A stretch of DNA of 64,000 bases. Source: Molanna angustata (Eukaryota; Arthropoda; Insecta; Trichoptera; Molannidae). The translations under genes were made by a program, and so were the position numbers. The notes beneath the pieces were generated by a model. That model did not search any database, was not told the origin of the DNA, and was given only the letters and a program-made list of their open reading frames with translations. The stretch spans positions 7,411,018 through 7,475,017 of the forward strand of contig OY754980.1 in the NCBI GenBank assembly GCA_963576475.1, written 5' to 3'. Below, in pieces: positions 1-15,800 of the stretch; the first letter of the stretch is position 1; each line of letters starts with the position of its first letter.

Positions 1-930
1 TTTTCAAACTTTAATAATTTGTGTTGTCATTGTGCACATATCTTGAAAAACCTGTGAAATATATAGTCTTATTTTTAGCAAAAAAATAATATTAAAGTAT
101 ATTTATCGTAAAATCATGTTTATAACTTTTCAAAAAAACATAATTTGGCATGAAAAAGTTGATTTTCAAAGCGCTAAAAACACACATTTTGAGAATTGAA
201 ACTGAATAAAAAAAACTACAGAAAAATAAAATTATATTATGTACAAGCTTTTATGTCCCGCCGTTGGCCAAGAATGTAAATTAGTGAAGGAATAAGCAAT
301 CGCTTATATAGTATTGTCACACAATTTTTTTTGCTAATTGGTACTATGAAAAGTAATATTTAATAAAATTGAGTTTAAGCGGTGTAAAATGTTCAAGTGA
401 TGGCCACAACCAATTTTTTAATATATATAAGTACATACAATTTCTGCACGCATGGACTATGGGAAATGGTTTTAAATATGACTGATTATAAAGAGACAGC
501 GCTGTAAAGAGTTTGGTTTTGACCACAACACCTATTTTTATATATTTTCATCGAACGCAAATAATGTGTTTTAAATATTTAGTAATTTTGGATGGTGGGA
601 AATGGTTTCAAAATTGATTAAACAAAAGTACTGAAAAGATTCTAGTGTTGGTTACATCCCATTCATTTTAATATTTTTCGTCAAGTGTGCATACCTATAT
701 TTTATTATATTTTTGCACAATAAAACTGACACAACAGTCTACATAACAGAAAAAGACTTAAACTATGTATGTTAAGAAGAAGACTTAATAGTTTTTAATT
801 TGAATATAAACGTTGTGAAGAGTACAGTAATGGCCACAACCCCGATTTTTTATTATATTGTCATCAAAATCAAATGTGTAGTTTTTGAAAATTAAGCAAT
901 ATATGATGATATAATAAATGGTTTAAATTT
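1..930. repeat. AT-rich DNA with degenerate tandem repeats
   Basis: No gene is visible. Diverged copies of a phrase like 'GGCCACAACC', then a T-rich run and 'TCATCRAA', recur near 400, 520, 650 and 832. Between them come related 'GGGAAATGGTTT' stretches near 460 and 600. This suggests an old tandem repeat with an irregular period of about 120-190 bp. Confidence 0.45.
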
Positions 931-935
931 GATTG

Positions 936-1780
<845 letters not shown>

Positions 1781-2027
1781 ATTCTGAAATTTTGGGCTCT
1801 GTAAATTTAGCGGATCAAAAGTTATAAGGGGGGACGAACACACACACACACACACAGACACACGAAATGTTCTACTCCGAATTCTGAGTAAATCCGTGTA
1901 TGGAACATATATGCTGCGAAGCCTCTAAGTTGGTGTTTTTTGACTTCAAAGTTGGAAAATCCATGAAAAAAGTAGACCTCTCCATACAATTCTCGCGTAT
2001 TCTGGCTTGATACATTGTCGATATGTT

Positions 2028-2216
2028 ACTAGTTGCATGTAACACATGAGATCCAACTGTCGATAGCGATAGTATGTATAGTTGAAGAATATGTACCAAA
2101 CTATAAACCCATAGATACAAACTAGTTGCATGTAACACATGAGATCCAACTGTCGATAGCGATAGTATGTATAGTTGAAGAATATCTACCAAACTATAAA
2201 CCCATAGATACAAATT
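2028..2216 (+). repeat. Doubled 5'-end module of the array element
   Basis: Two consecutive copies of the first ~95 bp of the unit follow a 3' end truncated just after 'GTCGATATGTTA', so the hairpin is missing. The second copy starts again exactly at 'CTAGTTGCATG'. The same doubling occurs at 8176-8363. Confidence 0.85.
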
Positions 2217-2829
2217 ATTGAATATTTTCAGATATTTTGTTTTCTATACAACATGTGTAGGTATGTATGTCAAGATAGGATAGTATGGAGGAAGATCCTT
2301 TTTCCTACCCAGAATATGCAAATAGCATGATGGTATGTATATGTATGTTTGGAGATGAAGTATCAAACTATTAAGTCTTCTTACATATTGTGTATAGGCG
2401 ACTGCCATACAAAATGTATGAAGCGATGTCGTCACTAAATTCAATTTTTAAAAAAATTGTTAAAAAAAAATTGAGATCTTCTACTACAATGTTAATATTT
2501 TTTATAGAAAATTAAATTATCTAGTCGGGGTGTTTCGGCTTTTTTCGATAATTGTAAAAGTTTTGGAAATATAGGCAGTTAAACTCATAAATTTATCATA
2601 AAAAAAATATTTTTCTTAATAAAAAATGTTTGAGAAACCCTGGAATTTTTTTGAAAAAACTAATTTGAGATTTTGTATTTGTCTATGTTTGTACCAATTT
2701 TCAGCGTTCTACCGTTTATGGTTTCTGAGATATATGGAAAAATAAAATAAAAATTCAAAAGTTGATAACCCCTGACTGAAACAAAAATTCAAAATTCCGA
2801 GTATAAAAGTTTTGTAGGCCTGTAACTGT

Positions 2830-5800
2830 TTATATATTCTGAAATTTTAGGCTCTGTAAATTGAGCGGATCAAAAGTTATAAGGGGGGGACAGACACACA
2901 GACACACACACAGACACACAGACACACACACACACAGACACACACACAGACACACACACACACACAGACACACGAAATGTTCTACTCCGAATTCTGAGTA
3001 AATCCGTGTATGGAACATATATGCTGCGAAGCCTCTAAGTTGGTGTTTTTTGACTTCAAAGTTGGAAAAGCCGTGAAAAAAGTAGACCTCTCCATACAAT
3101 TCTCGCGTATTCTGGCTTGATACATTGTCGATATGTTAAGAGAACAAAGTTCTCCTGAACAAATCGACAGTTGGACTAGTTGCATGTAACACATGAGATC
3201 CAACTGTCGATAGCGATAGTATGTATAGTTGAAGAATATGTACCAAACTATAAACCCATAGATACAAATTATTGAATATTTTCAGATATTTTGTTTTCTA
3301 TACAACATATGTAGGTATGTATGTCAAGATAGGATAGTATGGAAGAAGATCCTTTTTCCTACCCAGAATATGCAAATTGCATGATGGTATGTATGTATGT
3401 TTGGAGATGAAGTAACAAACTATTAAGTCTTCTTACATATTGTGTATAGGCGACTGCCATACAAAATGTATGAAGCGATGTCGTCACTAAATTCAATTTT
3501 TAAAAAAATTGTTAAAAAAAAATTGAGATCTTCTACTACAATGTTAATATTTTTTATAGAAAATTAAATTATCTAGTTGGGGTGTTTCGGCTTTTTTCGA
3601 TAATTGTAAAAGTTTTGGAAATATAGGCAGTTAAACTCATAAATTTATCATAAAAAAAATATTTTTCTTAATAAAAAATGTTTGAGAAACCCTGTAATTT
3701 TTTTGAAAAAACTAATTTGAGATTTTGTATTAGTCTATGTTTGTACCAATTTTCAGCGTTCTACCGTTTATGGTTTAGAGATATATGGAAAAATAAAATA
3801 AAAATTCAAAAGTTGATAACCCCTGACTGAAACAAAAATTCAAAATTCCGAGTATAAAAGTTTTGTAGGCCTGTAACTGTTTATATATTCTGAAATTTTA
3901 GGCTCTGTAAATTGAGCGGATCAAAAGTTATAAGGGGGGGACGGACACACAGACACACACACACAGACACACACACACACAGACACACGAAATGTTCTAC
4001 TCCGAATTCTGAGTAAATCCGTGTATGGAACATATATGCTGCGAAGCCTCTAAGTTGGTGTTTTTTGACTTCAAAGTTGGAAAAGCCGTGAAAAAAGTAG
4101 ACCTCTCCATACAATTCTCGCGTATTCTGGCTTGATACATTGTCGATATGTTAAGAGAACAAAGTTCTCCTGAACAAATCGACAGTTGGATTATTGAATA
4201 TTTTCAGATATTTTGTTTTCTATACAACATATGTAGGTATGTATGTCAAGATAGGATAGTATGGAAGAAGATCCTTTTTCCTACCCAGAATATGCAAATT
4301 GCATGATGGTATGTATGTATGTTTGGAGATGAAGTAACAAACTATTAAGTCTTCTTACATATTGTGTATAGGCGACTGCCATACAAAATGTATGAAGCGA
4401 TGTCGTCACTAAATTCAATTTTTAAAAAAATTGTTAAAAAAAATTGAGATCTTCTACTACAATGTTAATATTTTTTATAGAAAATTAAATTATCTAGTTG
4501 GGGTGTTTCGGCTTTTTTCGATAATTGTAAAAGTTTTGGAAATATAGGCAGTTAAACTCATAAATTTATCATAAAAAAAATATTTTTCTTAATAAAAAAT
4601 GTTTGAGAAACCCTGTAATTTTTTGAAAAAACTAATTTGAGATTTTGTATTTGTCTATGTTTGTACCAATTTTCAGCGTTCTACCGTTTATGGTTTCTGA
4701 GATATATGGAAAAATAAAATAAAAATTCAAAAGTTGATAACCCCTGACTGAAACAAAAATTCAAAATTCCGAGTATAAAAGTTTTGTAGGCCTGTAACTG
4801 TTTATATATTCTGAAATTTTAGGCTCTGTAAATTGAGCGGATCAAAAGTTATAAGGGGGGGACAGACACACAGACACACACACAGACACACAGACACACA
4901 CACACACAGACACACACACAGACACACACACACACAGACACACGAAATGTTCTACTCCGAATTCTGAGTAAATCCGTGTATGGAACATATATGCTGCGAA
5001 GCCTCTAAGTTGGTGTTTTTTGACTTCAAAGTTGGAAAAGCCGTGAAAAAAGTAGACCTCTCCATACAATTCTCGCGTATTCTGGCTTGATACATTGTCG
5101 ATATGTTAAGAGAACAAAGTTCTCCTGAACAAATCGACAGTTGGACTAGTTGCATGTAACACATGAGATCCAACTGTCGATAGCGATAGTATGTATAGTT
5201 GAAGAATATGTACCAAACTATAAACCCATAGATACAAATTATTGAATATTTTCAGATATTTTGTTTTCTATACAAAATATGTAGGTATGTATGTCAAGAT
5301 AGGATAGTATGGAAGAAGATCCTTTTTCCTACCCAGAATATGCAAATTGCATGATGGTATGTATGTATGTTTGGAGATGAAGTAACAAACTATTAAGTCT
5401 TCTTACATATTGTGTATAGGCGACTGCCATACAAAATGTATGAAGCGATGTCGTCACTAAATTCAATTTTTAAAAAAATTGTTAAAAAAAAATTGAGATC
5501 TTCTACTACAATGTTAATATTTTTTATAGAAAATTAAATTATCTAGTTGGGGTGTTTCGGCTTTTTTCGATAATTGTAAAAGTTTTGGAAATATAGGCAG
5601 TTAAACTCATAAATTTATCATAAAAAAAATATTTTTCTTAATAAAAAATGTTTGAGAAACCCTGTAATTTTTTTGAAAAAACTAATTTGAGATTTTGTAT
5701 TAGTCTATGTTTGTACCAATTTTCAGCGTTCTACCGTTTATGGTTTCTGAGATATATGGAAAAATAAAATAAAAATTCAAAAGTTGATAACCCCTGACTG

Positions 5801-6770
5801 AAACAAAAATTCAAAATTCCGAGTATAAAAGTTTTGTAGGCCTGTAACTGTTTATATATTCTGAAATTTTAGGCTCTGTAAATTGAGCGGATCAAAAGTT
5901 ATAAGGGGGGGACGGACACACAGACACACACACACAGACACACACACACACAGACACACGAAATGTTCTACTCCGAATTCTGAGTAAATCCGTGTATGGA
6001 ACATATATGCTGCGAAGCCTCTAAGTTGGTGTTTTTTGACTTCAAAGTTGGAAAAGCCGTGAAAAAAGTAGACCTCTCCATACAATTCTCGCGTATTCTG
6101 GCTTGATACATTGTCGATATGTTAAGAGAACAAAGTTCTCCTGAACAAATCGACAGTTGGATTATTGAATATTTTCAGATATTTTGTTTTCTATACAACA
6201 TATGTAGGTATGTATGTCAAGATAGGATAGTATGGAAGAAGATCCTTTTTCCTACCCAGAATATGCAAATTGCATGATGGTATGTATGTATGTTTGGAGA
6301 TGAAGTAACAAACTATTAAGTCTTCTTACATATTGTGTATAGGCGACTGCCATACAAAATGTATGAAGCGATGTCGTCACTAAATTCAATTTTTAAAAAA
6401 ATTGTTAAAAAAAAATTGAGATCTTCTACTACAATGTTAATATTTTTTATAGAAAATTAAATTATCTAGTTGGGGTGTTTCGGCTTTTTTCGATAATTGT
6501 AAAAGTTTTGGAAATATAGGCAGTTAAACTCATAAATTTATCATAAAAAAAATATTTTTCTTAATAAAAAATGTTTGAGAAACCCTGGAATTTTTTTGAA
6601 AAAACTGATTTGAGATTTCGTATTTGTCTATGTTTGTACCAATTTTCAGCGTTCTACCGTTTATGGTTTCTGAGATATATGGAAAAATAAAATAAAAATT
6701 CAAAAGTTGATAACCCCTGACTGAAACAAAAATTCAAAATTCCGAGTATAAAAGTTTTGTAGGCCTGTAA
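2830..6770 (+). repeat. Higher-order duplication, ~1,971-bp period
   Basis: The two-unit block with anchors at 2868 and 3918 recurs at 4840 and 5889. It keeps the same alternation of a unit with and a unit without the 5' module. The two blocks differ by only a few bases. Confidence 0.85.
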
Positions 6771-8175
6771 CTGTTTATATATTCTGAAATTTAAGGCTCT
6801 GTAAATTGAGCGGATCAAAAGTTATAAGGGGGGGACGGACACACAGACACACACACACACACACACAGACACACACACACACACACACAGACACACACAC
6901 ACACACACAGACACACGAAATGTTCTACTCCGAATTCTGAGTAAATCCGTGTATGGAACATATATGCTGCGAAGCCTCTAAGTTGGTGTTTTTTTGACTT
7001 CAAAGTTGGAAAATCCATGAAAAAAGTAGACCTCTCCATACAATTCTCGCGTATTCTGGCTTGATACATTGTCGATATGTTAAGAGAACAAAGTTCTCCT
7101 GAACAAATCGACAGTTGGATAAACTAGTTGCATGTAACACATGAGATCCAACTGTCGATAGCGATAGTATGTATAGTTGAAGAATATGTACCAAACTATA
7201 AACCCATAAATACAAATTATTGAATATTTTCAGATATTTTGTTTTCTATACAACATATATTATGTAGGTATGTATGTCAAGATAGGATAGTTTGGAGGAA
7301 GTTCCTTTTTTCCTACCCAGAATATGCAAATAGCATGATGGTATGTATGTATGTTTGGAGATGAAGTATCAAACTATTAAGTCTTCTTACATATTGTGTA
7401 TAGGCGACTGCCATACAAAATGTATGAAGCGATGTCGTCACTAAATTCAATTTTTAAAAAAATTGTTAAAAAAAAATTGAGATCTTCTACTACAATGTTA
7501 ATATTTTTTATAGAAAATTAAATTATCTAGTTGGGGTGTTTCGCCTTTTTTCGATAATTGTAAAAGTTTTGGAAATATAGGCAGTTAAACTCATAAATTT
7601 ATCATAAAAAAAATATTTTTCTTAATAAAAAATGTTTGAGAAACCCTGGAATTTTTTTGAAAAAACTATATTGAGATTTTGTATTTTTCTATGTTTGTAC
7701 CAATTTTCAGCATTCTAGCGTTTATGGTTTCTGAGATATATGGAAAAATAAAATAAAAATTCAAAAGTTGATAACCCCTGACTGAAACAAAAATTCAAAA
7801 TTCCGAGTATAAAAGTTTTGTAGGCCTGTAATTGTTTATATATTCTGAAATTTTAGGCTCTGTAAATTGAGCGGATCAAAAGTTATAAGGGGGGGACGGA
7901 CACACAGACACACACACACACACACAGACACACACACACACACACACACACAGACACACGAAATGTTCTACTCCGAATTCTGAGTAAATCCGTGTATGGA
8001 ACATATATGCTGCGAAGCCTCTAAGTTGGTGTTTTTTGACTTCAAAGTTGGAAAAGCCATGAAAAAAGTAGACCTCTCCATACAATTCTCGCGTATTCTG
8101 GCTTGATACATTGTCGATATGTTAAGAGAACAAAGTTCTCCTGAACAAATCGACAGTTGGAATATATTGTGTACA

Positions 8176-8363
8176 AACTAGTTGCATGTAACACATGAGA
8201 TCCAACTGTCGATAGCGATAGTATGTATAGTTGAAGAATATGTACCAAACTATAAACCCATAGATAAAAACTAGTTGCATGTAACACATGAGATCCAACT
8301 GTCGATAGCGATAGTATGTATAGTTGAAGAATATGTACCAAACTATAAACCCATAGATACAAA
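8176..8363 (+). repeat. Second doubled 5'-end module
   Basis: Two head-to-tail copies of the 5' module are preceded by a complete 3' end and a short unique joint. Both restart at the same base, CTAGTTG, as at 2028-2216. Confidence 0.85.
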
Positions 8364-9281
8364 TTATTGAATATTTTCAGATATTTTGTTTTCTATACAA
8401 CATATGTAGGTATGTATGTCAAGATAGGATAGTATGGAAGAAGATCCTTTTTCCTACCCAGAATATGCAAATTGCATGATGGTATGTATGTATGTTTGGA
8501 GATGAAGTAACAAACTATTAAGTCTTCTTACATATTGTGTATAGGCGACTGCCATACAAAATGTATGAAGCGATGTCGTCACTAAATTCAATTTTTAAAA
8601 AATTTGTTAAAAAAAAATTGAGATCTTCTACTACAATGTTAATATTTTTTATAGAAAATTAAATTATCTAGTTGGGGTGTTTCGGCTTTTTTCGATAATT
8701 GTAAAAGTTTTGGAAATATAGGCAGTTAAACTCATAAATTTATCATAAAAAAAATATTTTTCTTAATAAAAAATGTTTGAGAAACCCTGGAATTTTTTTG
8801 AAAAAACTGATTTGAGATTTTGTATTTGTCTATGTTTGTACCAATTTTCAGCGTTCTACCGTTTATGGTTTCTGAGATATATGGAAAAATTAAATAAAAA
8901 TTCAAAAGTTGATAACCCCTGACTGAAACAAAAATTCAAAATTCCGAGTATAAAAGTTTTGTAGGCCTGTAACTGTTTATATATTCTGAAATTTTAGGCT
9001 CTGTAAATTGAGCGGATCAAAAGTTATAAGGGGGGGACGGACACACAGACACACACACACAGACACACACACACACAGACACACGAAATGTTCTACTCCG
9101 AATTCTGAGTAAATCCGTGTATGGAACATATATGCTGCGAAGCCTCTAAGTTGGTGTTTTTTGACTTCAAAGTTGGAAAAGCCGTGAAAAAAGTAGACCT
9201 CTCCATACAATTCTCGCGTATTCTGGCTTGATACATTGTCGATATGTTAAGAGAACAAAGTTCTCCTGAACAAATCGACAG

Positions 9282-12200
9282 TTGGATTATTGAATATTTT
9301 CAGATATTTTGTTTTCTATACAACATATGTAGGTATGTATGTCAAGATAGGATAGTATGGAGGAAGATCCTTTTTCCTACCCAGAATATGCAAATAGCAT
9401 GATGGTATGTATGTATGTTTGGAGTCGAAGTATCAAACTATTAAGTCTTCTTACATATTGTGTATAGGCGACTGCCATACAAAATGTATGAAGCGATGTC
9501 GTCACTAAATTCAATTTTTAAAAAAATTGTTAAAAAAAAATTGAGATCTTCTACTACAATGTTAATATTTTTTATAGAAAATTAAATTATCTAGTTGGGG
9601 TGTTTCGGCTTTTTTCGATAATTGTAAAAGTTTTGGAAATATAGGCAGTTAAACTCATAAATTTATCATAAAAAAAATATTTTTCTTAATAAAAAATGTT
9701 TGAGAAACCCTGGAATTTTTTTGAAAAAATTAATTTGAGATTTTGTATTTGTCTATGTTTGTACCAATTTTCAGCGTTCTACCGTTTATGGTTTCTGAGA
9801 TATATGGAAAAATAAAATAAAAATTCAAAAGTTGATAACCCCTGACTGAAACAAAAATTCAAAATTCCGAGTATAAAAAATTTGTAGGCCTGTAACTGTT
9901 TATATATTCTGAAATTTTAGGCCCTGTAAATTGAGCGGATCAAAAGTTATAAGGGGGGGACGGACACACAGACACACACACACACACAGACACACAGACA
10001 CACACACAGACACACACACACACAGACACACGAAATGTTCTACTCCGAATTCTGAGTAAATCCGTGTATGGAACATATATGCTGCGAAGCCTCTAAGTTG
10101 GTGTTTTTTGACTTCAAAGTTGGAAAAGCCGTGAAAAAAGTAGACCTCTCCATACAATTCTCGCGTATTCTGGCTTGATACATTGTCGATATGTTAAGAG
10201 AACAAAGTTCTCCTGAACAAATCGACAGTTGGATGAGATATTCTCAATGCTTATTTTGATTAGGTATGTTGTGTTTTTCTACAATTGATTGTAGCGACAT
10301 TTCATTGTTTGTAATACTAGTTGCATGTAACACATGAGATCCAACTGTCGATAGCGATAGTATGTATAGTTGAAGAATGTGTACCAAACTATAAACCCAT
10401 AGATACAAATTATTGAATATTTTCAGATATTTTGTTTTCTATACAACATATGTAGGTATGTATGTCAAGATAGGATAGTATGGAGGAAGATCCTTTTTCC
10501 TACCCAGAATATGCAAATAGCATGATGGTATGTATGTATGTTTGGAGTCGAAGTATCAAACTATTAAGTCTTCTTACATATTGTGTATAGGCGACTGCCA
10601 TACAAAATGTATGAAACGATGTCGTCACTAAATTCAATTTTTAAAAAAATGTTAAAAAAAAATTGAGATCTTCTACTACATTGCTGATATTTTTTATAGA
10701 AAATTAAATTATCTAGTTGGGGTGTTTCGGCTTTTTTCGATAATTGTAAAAGTTTTGGAAATATAGGCAGTTAAACTCATAAATTTATCATAAAAAAAAT
10801 ATTTTTCTTAATAAAAAATGTTTGAGAAACCCTGGAATTTTTTTGAAAAAATTAATTTGAGATTTTGTATTTGTCTATGTTTGTACCAATTTTCAGCGTT
10901 CTAGCGTTTATGGTTTCTGAGATATATGGAAAAATGAAATAAAAATTCAAAAGTTGATAACCCCTGACTGAAACAAAAATTCAAAATTCCGAGTATAAAA
11001 GTTTTGTAGGCCTGTAACTGTTTATATATTCTGAAATTTTAGGCTCTGTTTATTGAGCGGATCAAAAGTTATAAGGGGGGGACGGACACACAGACACACA
11101 CACACACAGACACACAGACACACACACAGACACACACACAGACACACACACACACACAGACACACGAAATGTTCTACTCCGAATTCTGAGTAAATCCGTG
11201 TATGGAACATATATGCTGCGAAGCCTCTAAGTTGGTGTTTTTTGACTTCAAAGTTGGAAAAGCCGTGAAAAAAGTAGACCTCTCCATACAATTCTCGCGT
11301 ATTCTGGCTTGATACACTGTCGATATGTTAAGAGAACAAAGTTCTCCTGAACAAATCGACAGTTGGATTAATTCAAACGAATAATTAACGAAAGTTAAAC
11401 ATAATTTTTTTTATGTAGGTATTTTTTCCAACCAAAACCCATTAGCACACATATCACTAAGCCACCAACGCTCTACAACGTTGTATATTTTGTGAAACAT
11501 TTAATCAGTATTAAAAACTAGTTGCATGTAACACATGAGATCCAACTGTCGATAGCCATAGTATGTATAGTTGAAGAATATGTACCAAACTATAAACCCA
11601 TAGATACAAATTATTGAATATTTTCAGATATTTTGTTTTCTATACAACATATGTAGGTATGTATGTCAAGATAGGATAGTATGGAAGAAGATCCTTTTTC
11701 CTACCCAGAATATGCAAATTGCATGATGGTATGTATGTATGTTTGGAGATGAAGTAACAAACTATTAAGTCTTCTTACATATTGTGTATAGGCGACTGCT
11801 ATACAAAATGTATGAAGCGATGTCGTCACTAAATTCAATTTTTAAAAAAATTGTTAAAAAAAAATTGAGATCTTCTACTACAATGTTAATATTTTTTATA
11901 GAAAATTAAATTATCTAGTTGGGGTGTTTCGGCTTTTTTCGATAATTGTAAAAGTTTTGGAAATATAGGCAGTTAAACTCATAAATTTATCATAAAAAAA
12001 ATATTTTTCTTAATAAAAAATGTTTGAGAAACCCTGGAATTTTTTTGAAAAAACTAATTTGAGATTTTGTATTTGTCTATGTTTGTACCAATTTTCAGCG
12101 TTCTACCGTTTATGGTTTCTGAGATATATGGAAAAATAAAATAAAAATTCAAAAGTTGATAACCCCTAACTGAAACAAAAATTCAAAATTCCGAGTATAA

Positions 12201-15200
12201 AAGTTTTGTAGGCCTGTAACTGTTTATATATTCTGAAATTTTAGGCTCTGTAAATTGAGCGGATCAAAAGTTATAAGGGGGGGACGGACACACAGACACA
12301 CACACAGACACACACACACACAGACACACGAAATGTTCTACTCCGAATTCTGAGTAAATCCGTGTATGGAACATATATGCTGCGAAGCCTCTAAGTTGGT
12401 GTTTTTTGACTTCAAAGTTGGAAAATCCATGAAAAAAGTAGACCTCTCCATACTAGTTGCATGTAACACATGAGATCCAACTGTCGATAGCGATAGTATG
12501 TATAGTTGAAGAATATGTACCAAACTATAAACCCATAGATACAAATTATTGAATATTTTCAGATATTTTGTTTTCTATACAACATATGTAGGTATGTATG
12601 TCAAGATAGGATAGTATGGAGGAAGATCCTTTTTCCTACCCAGAATATGCAAATAGCATGATGGTATGTATGTATGTTTGGAGTCGAAGTATCAAACTAT
12701 TAAGTCTTCTTACATATTGTGTATAGGCGACTGCCATACAAAATGTATGAAGCGATGTCGTCACTAAATTCAATTTTTAAAAAAATTGTTAAAAAAAAAT
12801 TGAGATCTTCTACTACAATGTTAATATTTTTTATAGAAAATTAAATTATCTAGTTGGGGTGTTTCGGCTTTTTTCGATAATTGTAAAAGTTTTGGAAATA
12901 TAGGCAGTTAAACTCATAAATTTATCATAAAAAAAATATTTTTCTTAATAAAAAATGTTTGAGAAACCCTGGAATTTTTTTGAAAAAATTAATTTGAGAT
13001 TTTGTATTTGTCTATGTTTGTACCAATTTTCAGCGTTCTACCGTTTATGGTTTCTGAGATATATGGAAAAATAAAATAAAAATTCAAAAGTTGATAACCC
13101 CTGACTGAAACAAAAATTCAAAATTCCGAGTATAAAAAATTTGTAGGCCTGTAACTGTTTATATATTCTGAAATTTTAGGCCCTGTAAATTGAGCGGATC
13201 AAAAGTTATAAGGGGGGGACGGACACACAGACACACACACACACACAGACACACAGACACACACACAGACACACACACACACAGACACACGAAATGTTCT
13301 ACTCCGAATTCTGAGTAAATCCGTGTATGGAACATATATGCTGCGAAGCCTCTAAGTTGGTGTTTTTTGACTTCAAAGTTGGAAAAGCCGTGAAAAAAGT
13401 AGACCTCTCCATACAATTCTCGCGTATTCTGGCTTGATACATTGTCGATATGTTAAGAGAACAAAGTTCTCCTGAACAAATCGACAGTTGGATGAGATAT
13501 TCTCAATGCTTATTTTGATTAGGTATGTTGTGTTTTTCTACAATTGATTGTAGCGACATTTCATTGTTTGTAATACTAGTTGCATGTAACACATGAGATC
13601 CAACTGTCGATAGCGATAGTATGTATAGTTGAAGAATGTGTACCAAACTATAAACCCATAGATACAAATTATTGAATATTTTCAGATATTTTGTTTTCTA
13701 TACAACATATGTAGGTATGTATGTCAAGATAGGATAGTATGGAGGAAGATCCTTTTTCCTACCCAGAATATGCAAATAGCATGATGGTATGTATGTATGT
13801 TTGGAGTCGAAGTATCAAACTATTAAGTCTTCTTACATATTGTGTATAGGCGACTGCCATACAAAATGTATGAAACGATGTCGTCACTAAATTCAATTTT
13901 TAAAAAAATGTTAAAAAAAAATTGAGATCTTCTACTACATTGCTGATATTTTTTATAGAAAATTAAATTATCTAGTTGGGGTGTTTCGGCTTTTTTCGAT
14001 AATTGTAAAAGTTTTGGAAATATAGGCAGTTAAACTCATAAATTTATCATAAAAAAAATATTTTTCTTAATAAAAAATGTTTGAGAAACCCTGGAATTTT
14101 TTTGAAAAAATTAATTTGAGATTTTGTATTTGTCTATGTTTGTACCAATTTTCAGCGTTCTAGCGTTTATGGTTTCTGAGATATATGGAAAAATGAAATA
14201 AAAATTCAAAAGTTGATAACCCCTGACTGAAACAAAAATTCAAAATTCCGAGTATAAAAGTTTTGTAGGCCTGTAACTGTTTATATATTCTGAAATTTTA
14301 GGCTCTGTTTATTGAGCGGATCAAAAGTTATAAGGGGGGGACGGACACACAGACACACACACACACAGACACACAGACACACACACAGACACACACACAG
14401 ACACACACACACACACAGACACACGAAATGTTCTACTCCGAATTCTGAGTAAATCCGTGTATGGAACATATATGCTGCGAAGCCTCTAAGTTGGTGTTTT
14501 TTGACTTCAAAGTTGGAAAAGCCGTGAAAAAAGTAGACCTCTCCATACAATTCTCGCGTATTCTGGCTTGATACACTGTCGATATGTTAAGAGAACAAAG
14601 TTCTCCTGAACAAATCGACAGTTGGATTAATTCAAACGAATAATTAACGAAAGTTAAACATAATTTTTTTTATGTAGGTATTTTTTCCAACCAAAACCCA
14701 TTAGCACACATATCACTAAGCCACCAACGCTCTACAACGTTGTATATTTTGTGAAACATTTAATCAGTATTAAAAACTAGTTGCATGTAACACATGAGAT
14801 CCAACTGTCGATAGCCATAGTATGTATAGTTGAAGAATATGTACCAAACTATAAACCCATAGATACAAATTATTGAATATTTTCAGATATTTTGTTTTCT
14901 ATACAACATATGTAGGTATGTATGTCAAGATAGGATAGTATGGAAGAAGATCCTTTTTCCTACCCAGAATATGCAAATTGCATGATGGTATGTATGTATG
15001 TTTGGAGATGAAGTAACAAACTATTAAGTCTTCTTACATATTGTGTATAGGCGACTGCTATACAAAATGTATGAAGCGATGTCGTCACTAAATTCAATTT
15101 TTAAAAAAATTGTTAAAAAAAAATTGAGATCTTCTACTACAATGTTAATATTTTTTATAGAAAATTAAATTATCTAGTTGGGGTGTTTCGGCTTTTTTCG

Positions 15201-15800
15201 ATAATTGTAAAAGTTTTGGAAATATAGGCAGTTAAACTCATAAATTTATCATAAAAAAAATATTTTTCTTAATAAAAAATGTTTGAGAAACCCTGGAATT
15301 TTTTTGAAAAAACTAATTTGAGATTTTGTATTTGTCTATGTTTGTACCAATTTTCAGCGTTCTACCGTTTATGGTTTCTGAGATATATGGAAAAATAAAA
15401 TAAAAATTCAAAAGTTGATAACCCCTAACTGAAACAAAAATTCAAAATTCCGAGTATAAAAGTTTTGTAGGCCTGTAACTGTTTATATATTCTGAAATTT
15501 TAGGCTCTGTAAATTGAGCGGATCAAAAGTTATAAGGGGGGGACGGACACACAGACACACACACAGACACACACACACACAGACACACGAAATGTTCTAC
15601 TCCGAATTCTGAGTAAATCCGTGTATGGAACATATATGCTGCGAAGCCTCTAAGTTGGTGTTTTTTGACTTCAAAGTTGGAAAATCCATGAAAAAAGTAG
15701 ACCTCTCCATACTAGTTGCATGTAACACATGAGATCCAACTGTCGATAGCGATAGTATGTATAGTTGAAGAATATGTACCAAACTATAAACCCATAGATA
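9282..15800 (+). repeat. Higher-order duplication, 3,259-bp period
   Basis: The units with anchors at 9938, 11059 and 12261 recur at 13197, 14318 and 15520, each shifted by 3,259 bp. They share private variants: 'GGCCCTG', 'CTGTTTATTG', the same CA-tract structures, and the same 85- and 150-bp unique joints at 10236-10316 and 11370-11515. A three-unit block was therefore duplicated recently, or the assembly repeated it. Confidence 0.9.
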
